Shown: in pieces, positions 56,801 to 64,000 of the stretch
Numbering within the stretch: position 1 is the first letter of the stretch
Layout: every line of letters begins with the position of its first letter
From: Angiostrongylus vasorum
Taxonomy: Eukaryota; Nematoda; Chromadorea; Rhabditida; Metastrongylidae
Length of the DNA stretch: 64,000 nucleotides
Direction: 5' to 3'
NCBI GenBank assembly: GCA_018806985.1
Contig: JADANN010000398.1
Span: 1,507,501-1,571,500 of the forward strand
Notes under the pieces: model-generated
Told to the model about the DNA's origin: nothing
Seen by the model: only the letters and a program-made list of their open reading frames with translations
The model's database searches: none
Position numbers and translations under genes: made by a program

Positions 56801-59800
56801 TGCCGGACTTCCCTCACTTCTTCAAACAAGTAGTTCAGAATTCACCTCCAAGGCTAGATATTTATTCCACTGCAACACACCTAACACGGCAGATAACAAA
56901 TGCCAGCTGTAGAAGATCTTTGCAGGAGGATTTACCTCGGTATAGGCAGAAAAATTATTGGAAGCAGTTCGAAAACAATCAAGTCCGAAGAAGTGCCATC
57001 GAGATCTTTTGCGACTGTAATACTTCGCTGTCCAATCCGCCGTGATGAACGGAGATGGGAGTGCCACTAAATCTCATCATGATATGGAACTGATAACGAA
57101 AAAGTGCTATACCAGTTTTCCAAGATCCACAATCGCCATATCGCGCCTCGAACTCCTTGCTGGTGAAAAAAACCGTCTGGAATTCTATCCTCTGAAGTCC
57201 AAGTTGTAACAGAAAGCGTCAGGAGCTCTTGGACCCAGAAATATCATTGCCGATTTCGCTAGAACTGGTGGTTATACGTACCTCTCTCAGCCCATATAAC
57301 ATCTTACTTCGAAAAAGCCCAGGTCAGCGAATAGACCTATCGCACCGTCATCGTTCCCATGAAGGGTGACCGAAAGGATCTTCATAACTACCGCGCCATA
57401 TGCTTGTTGAGTACACTCTACGAGTTGTTCACAAAAGATTGTCCTTTTGCGCATATGGAAAACCTTGGATGAATCACATCCAGTTCAGCAGAGCAGAATT
57501 ACGACAAGGACTCTGCTTCATGGATAACATCCAAGCCGTATTACAGGACAAAGAAGTTTGTCGGAAGTACCACCTACCCCTCATCACAACCTTTACCGAT
57601 TACAAGAATGCGTTTGACAACGTCGAAAGACAGAATGCAATTCTAACAGCGTTCGTCGATCAAAAATAGGACCCGTCCTATATACGAACATTAGCAGACT
57701 GCAATCAGAACTGCAGTGCAAATATACAGCTTTTCTATCGACCGCTCTCTATACCTACAGAAAAAAGGATTTAACAAGCCAACACAACAGCTGTTTGCTG
57801 CCGCACTGTAGTGGATAATGAGCTCTCTCGATTGTAAACAGAAGGGCAAAGAGTGGAAAATCCCAATGAAATCTTCGTTTCAAGGCTGATATCGTCATTT
57901 TTTCGATCAGTGTCACTAAAGCAAAGGCGGTGCCCAATTGACTCATCAGAACCGCGAAAAAAAGATTAGATTGCACACAAATAGGATGAAGACCCAGTTC
58001 GTGACAAACCCATGGAGCAAAGGTGAAGAAATCAAAGTCGATGGTTTTCGGATCACAAAAAGCACTTCATAAGTCTTTCTTGGACACTTATTGTACATTA
58101 AGGACGACAAAGAGGAATTAGACAGGAGAAGCAGAGCAGCATGGGCGGCATTCGGGCCTATCAAGAAAGACACCGACCAACTAACGGAGTCAAAACTCCA
58201 CGCCTACTTTTCGATTCAGCAGCTCTTTCAGTGCTCTGTTATGTAGTGAAAACATCGGCTGATACTTGAACCACGTCAAAAAATCTGTTCACCACCTACA
58301 GAGCCCTTGAACGATGTCTTCTGGAATTCAACCGGGACTCAGATCGTCTAGACGGAAAGTGCAACTGAGATCTTCGAGGCCTATCCTCTCTTCGGGATAC
58401 AGGAAAACATGCGTCGACAACGAAACAGCGGTAGACCATTCACATAATAGGACCAACAAGTAGCAGATGAACAGAAATGAACAGTTAAACAGTCTAAGCG
58501 AAAGCAATCATCCTCTTAGAAGAACGCGCAGGAAGTTAGTAGTGGCCTCCACCTAATAAGCTTTTTCGTCAACAATAGAAGAGGCAGGCAAGCCCTATCC
58601 CGTGACCTAAAAAAAGGTGGTAAACCTTCCGATAAGGCAGCGTTGGGTAGGACGAGTACCTGAAGCTGTTAAAAACCTTAGGACCCTTCTTGGCTGCTTA
58701 AACGCAAAAACTCGAAGTGATGGTCTGTACTTGCAGTGCACTCTTATTTCCACCTGATTATTCTATGGAAGACTTGACCATGTGGACGAGAAGGACGTCA
58801 TCGGACTGGTTGAGACGAGAAGACGCCACGCATTCAACGCCGTCTAAGACACCGGAGAAGTACTGTTCTTAGGACATGCGACATTAGATATGTCGACGGC
58901 GTCAGTGTGCCCGTCAGCACAACTTTAGCCATGAACATCGATTCATTCGAACAACTAACAACCCCAATAGGGACGTTTACGGCTGAAAAGATGTGGATCA
59001 ATACCGGCGTTGACAGCCTTCGTCATTTCCACATCGACATCAGGCTATTAGGACGGAGATGAAATCGAACGGTTCTATATGGAGTTGGAGAAGTTCTACA
59101 AAGAAAATCATGCATTGTCGAGGTCATCATTGGAGATATTAAAGCAGAGATTGAACCCAGAAGAACATCTGAAGAAGGCGACAATGGAGCCCATGGATTA
59201 GGATGGAACGAACGAGGTGAATGGAACCGTGTGAGTTTATCATGGCGACCAAGACAATCCATGGTAACTCACAATTCCAGAACCCCCACCCTCAGCGCTG
59301 GACGTGGGAGTCTCCCAATGGAGAGTGCCATAACAAAATAAACCACATCGTAGTAAACCAAAGATTTTGCCTAACCAATGTCGCGTTATCCCAAACTTCT
59401 GCACGGCATTAAAATCTCGCTTTCTTCGAACGAGGTATAATTTCTCGCAAAAAAGAGAAAAGGCCCTAAATTCGAAAAAAACAAGCACTTAAACCTCCAT
59501 AAACTGTGATTTATTCTGTTTATTAGTGGGTTCTCAGGAAGATGCCGTTCTTCGTAACATCGAAAAGAAATACGATCAGCTCATTCGACATCTTTACATT
59601 AACGTTTTGAAATATGAGGTGCTGATACGCCTATGTGGAATCTCCCGAGTAACAGGCAACCGTCATCTAACGTCCGAACTCGCAAAACATTCCAGACAGG
59701 CGATAAGAGAAGACCTCAAAGAGAGAACAGTAGCACTTAAGGTCGAGGATGCAGAGGCTGGCGAAAGTGTTTCGAAAAAACCAACGAAGCTTGGCCAATT

Positions 59801-62345
59801 AAAAAACCAATATTATTGCACTCCGACGCCCAGACAGAACAGTTGCCGTCTCGAGGAAGGCAATGGAGAAAATCTTTCATAGTTCTTACTTGGGCCTTTT
59901 CAATAGCCACGTCCTCCCTGCCCTCATAAGAAATAAAGGAGGATAGATATGTCGCACCCTCCGATTCTCCCATCCGAAATCCGATGTAATATTTCGTTGG
60001 TGATAAATCGAACAACACCAGCTCCGAACAGGATGAAATTTGAACACCTGAAGAACCTTCTGCTAGCCCTCACAAACACATTAAGTTTCTTATTCAGTAG
60101 AAGGCCATGACTCTATTATCGTTCAAGAAGGATAAAAAGGATAAAGCTCTCGGCGCTGATCAATCCCTGAGAGATGCGCCATGCATTTGACTTCATTAAG
60201 TATCCCTGGAGGTGGTTGAGTACATATCAGGCCTTTAAATCGTGGTGGCTTGCCGATCTATCGAACCAGTGCTGCTATCCTCCTAGATAAGTCTGGTACC
60301 AATTGCCGACACCTGGGAATGGAAGGCTTGGTGGGCGCGAGGATCGATTCCACGTGTGTGTCGCAGTGGCTCCCCCAACCACTGCGCCACACGCGCCTTT
60401 TCAAGGATAACCTACACATATCTCTTCATTCGACTCATCATAAACAGAACTGACAGAACACTGGTCGAAGGAAAGCCATGTGAGCAACCAGAGTTTCGAA
60501 AGGGATTCAGTACGTTGGACCACAACCGTACGATTGCAAGACCCCTTGAAGTAAAACGACAAACAAGAGGCTGCTCCTTATTACTTTCATCGAATTAAAG
60601 AAAGCTTTTGACTCAGTTGAAATGGAAGATATCATGGAAGCTCTGAATGGCCAGGGCGTCCTTACTCAGTATAAAAAGAATCTTCACAATCTACATAAAA
60701 ATTTTACGGCCAAAATATTTTTTTCTTGAAAAGACATTAATATCGACATCAAAAGAGAGGTTAGACAAAAACCGATACCATCACGCCAACATTATTGCCC
60801 GACAACCTCATGAAGGTCGTGCGAACAGTGGAATGAGGCAGCATGGGGGTGAAAATTGATGGTCGGCAATTACACCATCTTCGCTCTGCTGATGACATCG
60901 TTCTTATAACACCAAGCATTGGCCAGGCTCAGCGAATGCTTGCCTACTTTGATAACGCTTGTGAAAAGATTCGTCTTCGATAACTCTTGCAAAAACAACG
61001 TTTATGGGGGAACGGATTGGTAACTTTGCCCCCATTCATGTCCAGCGGAATGAATATCTCCGAATGCTCCATTTACATCTATCTACTTTGCGAAGTCAAC
61101 ATAATTAAAGACTTAGCTCCAGAGTTCAGCAGAAAGAAACGAGCGGCTTGGGAACCATTCAAGAGTATCGGCGATGTAGCGAAGAGAGCAAAGAACGCCG
61201 ATTCCGTGCCCACCTCTTCTACTCCACGATTCTTCCTTTGTTAACGCATGTGTCAGAAACTTGTTCGCTACTTGAGATGGACGAAAGATCATTCAGCGTT
61301 ATAGAGCGCGCAGTCGAAAGAACGATGCTAGAAGTACTCCGCATCACGCAAGTGAGAGCAGAAATCCGAAGCACTGATCTACGCCGACGATCGAAAATCA
61401 AAGACTCCTAGTTTGTACGAACAACAACCGATGGACAGGGGTCATTAGTGACTGAATTCCCTCAGACTTTAAGCGAACTGCAGGGAAACAACCGTTTTGA
61501 TGGTCAGAGTTCTTGACGAAAACCCTGGAAGGAAATGTGATACAAAAGGAGTTTTTAAAGCGAACATTATGTATAGTGGGCTACTCTTGCACTTGACAAG
61601 GAGAAATGAAGGATTTACTGGCACCCACTGGAGTTACACGACGATCAACATGATTACCGGTGATATAGATGATAATGGTGCCATCAGCAATCTTCCGTCA
61701 ATGACAATGATTTGAAGTGCAAAATCGGCATTGAACCCAACTGATCTGAAGCTGCAGTGAAAGCCGTAATGTTGTAACTTTTATTTCTTCCTTATTCTAA
61801 ATGTTTCGTCTATGAATTCATGAGCTTTTGTTGAGCGGATTCATCTTTTCTAAGCTGATATATTTAGAACATTGACGTGCATTGGTGAAAAAATTGGGTT
61901 AAATATCTTGCTTTTTCTCGAGTTTGTTTTAGTGATAATTACCCTCAATTAAAGGGACAATAACATCTCTTGAAGTTGTGGCAATGGACGTGACTATCGT
62001 ACCTGAATTATCAACAAGATGATGTTATGCTCAAATTTTTAAAACTGTTCTGAAGAAATATCCTTGAGTAACACAGTTTTTTAGTTGAGAACAAGACCTT
62101 TGACTACTCGAACCTGCCTGTTTGCCAGAACTTCATGATTTCAAAGGCCCCACAGATTCACCTCCTTACGAGATATTCCAGCTACTCGAAAACAAATAGA
62201 ACACTACGACAGGAATTTCGCAGTATTCAGCATCTACGCACAAGCAGTTTGGAAAAAATGCTGGCTAGTTTGTTTTTTAAAAGGGCCATATATTGCTTAC
62301 TTCATAAATCAATAATATATACATTGTGGCGACAAACGTAGGATT

Positions 62346-62393
<48 letters not shown>

Positions 62394-62710
62394 GTATGCA
62401 TATATACATATATGTGTATGTACATATATGTGAAAGGGAAAAAGTTTGCCGATTTCACTTATGGTGGAGAGATGTTTCACCGAAGTTAAATGAAGGGTTA
62501 TGCCACGTTGAAATTTTCTTCAAATAAATTTATACAGGTTATTGTGCCGAAATGCGACATCGTTCCTGTGTCACACCTTTTCCTACTCGAAGGAGAAACA
62601 AGAATGCATCGTGTCTTCCTCTATTGTGAACAACAGGGAAAACTACGAAAAAATTACCCAAAGAAGCCACCTATTCGATCTTTATGTTTGTTGTCGCTCT
62701 GAAAGAACGA
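46934..62710 (+). CDS. Secreted multi-PAN-domain protein, continuing past the window
   Basis: Extracellular protein, probably of the cuticle or apical matrix, in tandem with the PAN-ZP gene. Exon 1 (46934-46964) encodes the signal peptide [11 protein letters not shown]. Then, with matching phases: 47836-47954, 49370-49507 ([19 protein letters not shown]), 49776-49837 (PAN 1); 51032-51193 ([30 protein letters not shown]) and 53005-53090 (YYENNC) (PAN 2); 53171-53325 ([18 protein letters not shown]) and 54444 to about 54660 ([15 protein letters not shown]) (PAN 3). After a 7.9-kb interval of RTE elements, 62538-62710 ([19 protein letters not shown]) is the second half of a fourth PAN domain, ending at a GTACGT donor. 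Its first half was not found between 54660 and 62538. If the protein also ends in a ZP domain it would be a NOAH paralog; that part lies beyond the window. Confidence 0.88.
47473..47748 (-). mobile_element. SINE family A, full length with perfect target-site duplication
   Basis: ATAATGTCATA flanks it at 47462-47472 and 47749-47759. In intron 1 of the multi-PAN gene, opposite to its strand. Confidence 0.92.
48298..48435. repeat. (GTAT)n microsatellite
   Basis: About 140 bp of mostly uninterrupted TATG/GTAT units. It produces Tyr/Val/Cys/Met frames on both strands that are not genes. Confidence 0.97.
48540..48785 (-). repeat. SINE family A
   Basis: GTCTGGTACAAATTTGCTGA, GCTTGGCGAGCCTGGGG and CAGGGCGCCTCTAACCACTG. 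Only about 100 bp from the GTAT repeat. Confidence 0.75.
48871..48920. repeat. (TA)n microsatellite
   Basis: Nearly pure TA dinucleotides. Confidence 0.95.
49164..49300 (-). repeat. SINE family B, head and core only
   Basis: Minus strand: GGGTGGCGCACTGGTACTGA head, CCGGTATTGGGGACATTGGT core, AACTTGTCTGGGAAAAG. Confidence 0.55.
49838..51031. other. Intron of the multi-PAN gene
   Basis: No exon found. Contains two TA microsatellites (50757-50802, 50825-50878). Confidence 0.5.
50757..50878. repeat. Two (TA)n microsatellites
   Basis: Runs at 50757-50802 and 50825-50878, separated by a short mixed sequence. Confidence 0.95.
51848..52080 (+). repeat. SINE family A, 3' tail lost
   Basis: GCATGTGGCGCAGTGGTTGG head, GTGGAATCGATCCTC box B and core; ends soon after ACTTAATGAAGTAGAG. 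Similar flanks TGTCGAAAAAGAA / TATCGAAAAACAA. In a multi-PAN intron. Confidence 0.82.
52262..52885 (-). mobile_element. RTE-1 3' fragment
   Basis: Minus frames [50 protein letters not shown] and [11 protein letters not shown], the C-terminal third of the RTE protein. 5' truncation is typical of LINE copies. In a multi-PAN intron, opposite to the gene. Confidence 0.82.
53467..53795 (+). repeat. SINE family B
   Basis: GGTAGTTCGATTCCCC box B, CGGGAAAATTGGTACCGAGC core, CCAGCCCGGCTATCTCAGAA and GAAGCCACACGTAAAGTTGG tail, as at 21443. In the intron before multi-PAN exon 54444. Confidence 0.78.
54928..54963 (+). ncRNA. Decayed hammerhead-like motif
   Basis: GGCT, CTGAGAA (core G8/A9 altered), AGGC...GTC, GAAG for GAAA, CGTCA. 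Flanked by inverted sequences (TATAGACGTTCTTATTGTT at 54838; AACAATAGGAACATCTATAG at 54984). Confidence 0.35.
55508..58450 (+). mobile_element. RTE-2-like non-LTR retrotransposon with family D leader, decayed
   Basis: 55508-55783 matches family D. Then endonuclease pieces (about 55.95-56.2 kb: [18 protein letters not shown]), a linker (56.28-56.75: [34 protein letters not shown]), reverse transcriptase (57.4-57.67: [32 protein letters not shown]) and a C-terminal stretch, interrupted by many stops and frameshifts. Lies in the 54.7-62.5 kb interval of the multi-PAN gene. Confidence 0.75.
58610..61690 (+). mobile_element. RTE-1-like retrotransposon interrupted by a SINE
   Basis: Leader (AGCGTTGGGTAGGACGAGTA), endonuclease pieces (58.8-59.45 kb: [19 protein letters not shown]), linker (59.64-59.8: [19 protein letters not shown]), then a SINE at 60128-60398, then reverse transcriptase (60.47-61.0: [28 protein letters not shown] retaining the catalytic ADD) and the C-terminus (61.05-61.69). 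Stops and frameshifts throughout. Confidence 0.85.
60128..60398 (-). mobile_element. SINE family A nested in RTE-1
   Basis: AAGGATAAAGCTCTCGGCGC tail end to CACTGCGCCACACGCGCC head end, minus strand. Splits the reverse transcriptase frame of the RTE copy. Confidence 0.85.
61700..62340. other. Intronic, nothing identified
   Basis: No supported frame. The missing first half of the fourth PAN domain may be here or between the RTE copies. Confidence 0.35.
62349..62432. repeat. (TA)n microsatellite with degenerate TATG continuation
   Basis: Pure TA to about 62386, then TATGTATATG-type units. About 100 bp upstream of a multi-PAN exon. Confidence 0.95.
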
Positions 62711-62934
62711 GTACGTTGATTTCTGACTCATAACGTAATTGTGATGAAGATTCTTATCAATACTTCATTTGAGTGTCCTGCCTACTGTTTTACTCTTACG
62801 TGAAAGGCCGGTCTTCATAGGTAGTGCGGTTCTTCGAACACGGTGACGTTCAGAGGCCCATTCCGCAGTCTTGAAATCGTTGCCGTGTTCGAATTCAAAT
62901 GGTTTTAGCCCGTTAGCCAAGAAGCCAGGAACAC

Positions 62935-64000
62935 ATTCGTTTACCGTTTAGAGGGTCTTCTAAGAGAACGTCTGCATTCTCTAGGAGTCCATTCCACTGT
63001 TCGTTTATACCATCTATCATCTATTTTTCTTATTATATGACTGCTCCACCTGTGGTTCGCGACTGATGTGTTTTCTCCTGGATCCCAAAAATGGGATTGG
63101 TTTTGAAGATCTGAGTTGCTCATTCGGGCTGGACGTGTGAATGCTTCTTATACTTCAGGAAACATCGTTCAGGCTCTCTTTCGGTGGCGCCCCAATGCTC
63201 TTGCCTTCGTTGAGGTATCAGCCCCGTGCCTGCTGCATAACAGAACGCTGGGAGGTCTGTTCAATCAACAACGTGAGAGCGGAATTTTCGATCCGTTAGT
63301 TGGTCGTTGGCGCTTTGAGGGCTCGAATGCGGCCCATGCTGCTCTCCTTCGTCTATCTAATTTCTCATTCTTGTTCTGCTTTTCCAATGAACTCCCAAGT
63401 GAATTCGACTTCATTAGGCATCGTTAGATTAGAAGTGACAGATTGCATATCTGGCTTTCACAATGACTCGCGATGGCCTACCAATGTATCGAGCCAGTGC
63501 TGCTACTATCCACCCACAAGTATGGTACCAATTTGCTGAGTCCGGAGGGGTGGAAGGCTTGGTGAGCCTGGGGCACCTCCGACCACTGAGCTACATGCGC
63601 TCCACACGTACGAGGTGGTTTCTGTGATTGGAGAACCATTCAGCTCACAACTTTTTCATAAACTGGGTTTTCGTTCGATCTGTGCTCAATCTAATCTTTT
63701 TTCCCGCTTCGTTAGTTGAGCACCGTCTTTGCTTCAGTGATATTCCTCGAAAAGATGACGATATCAGCCTTGAAACGTAGATTTGATAGGAATTTTCCAC
63801 TAGTGCATGTGTCCTTCTCTTTCTAATTGAGTGACCTCACTATCCACTGCACTGCGGCAGCAAACAGCTATTGTGCTGCCTTGTTCCTTAAACCCTTCTT
63901 TCTGTGGGTATGGAGAGCGGCCAATGCAGAAAGCTTTATATTTGAGTTACTGTTCCAATAACAGTCTGCCAATCTGCGTATATAGGATGGGTTCACCTCT
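62935..64000 (-). mobile_element. RTE-2-like retrotransposon, running off the right edge, interrupted by a SINE
   Basis: Minus strand: at the right end, frames matching the reverse transcriptase region of the 55.5-58.4 kb copy (shared CACTGCACTGCGGCAGCAAA, TTTCTGTGGGTATGGAGAGC, reverse sense); at 63123-62941 the C-terminal RRSLRRPSKR and DDRWYKRTVEWTPRE block. A SINE at 63410-63600 lies between. Confidence 0.65.
63410..63600 (-). mobile_element. SINE family A nested in RTE-2
   Basis: TACCAATGTATCGAGCCAGT, CTTGGTGAGCCTGGGG and CACTGAGCTACATGCGC, reverse complement of A core and head. 3' tail missing. Confidence 0.75.

Overview
This is eukaryotic DNA. Its short phase-matched exons with GT..TTTCAG introns, dense RTE-type retrotransposons and tRNA-derived SINEs, and nematode-type cuticle proteins point to a clade V (strongylid) nematode. 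A hookworm (Ancylostoma/Necator) is my best guess; this is inference, not a database result. About 80% of the window is intron and repeat. Most long open frames are repeat debris.

Layout. (1) 344-2283, minus: most of mitochondrial NADPH:adrenodoxin oxidoreductase (FDXR), running off the left edge, with two unidentified minus-strand exon candidates behind it at 2.7-3.1 kb. (2) 3.5-12.3 kb, plus: an essentially complete spo-11 gene (meiotic double-strand-break transesterase), with a 4.8-kb intron filled by a SINE and a dead RTE element. (3) 12.3-20.1 kb: gene-poor, with SINEs and one candidate secreted protein on the minus strand (16.1-17.2 kb). (4) 20.1-32.5 kb, plus: a PAN + ZP-domain apical matrix protein of the NOAH/NompA type. 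(5) 33-42 kb: retrotransposon wreckage, a mariner relic and an undefined decayed coding block. (6) 42.15-46.59 kb, plus: an amidinotransferase-fold enzyme (DDAH-like, COG1834-like) with all core motifs across five exons. Its last intron holds a 178-bp-arm inverted repeat. (7) 46.9 kb to at least 62.7 kb, plus: a second multi-PAN secreted protein with signal peptide, probably continuing past the right edge. RTE elements fill its large introns.

Repeats. I can separate a tRNA-derived SINE (family A, about 285 bp, TTTATCC tail, several copies with 11-14 bp target-site duplications), a second SINE with a different tail but the same central core (family B), a third tRNA-headed SINE (family C), a roughly 370-bp unit (family D) that also forms the leader of one RTE copy, two RTE-like LINE families (RTE-1, RTE-2), a mariner relic and AT/TATG microsatellites. 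Copies are nested: SINE in RTE-1 twice, SINE in RTE-2 once.

The least expected signal is a set of five sequences resembling minimal type I hammerhead ribozymes, four of them in two inverted pairs (4.26/4.77 kb and 46.04/46.22 kb). This is the arrangement expected for the ends of Penelope-like retroelements, although no Penelope reverse transcriptase is visible.

The gene set shows no operon-like functional unit. The two PAN-domain genes in tandem (same strand, one enzyme gene between them) look like a cuticle-matrix paralog cluster.
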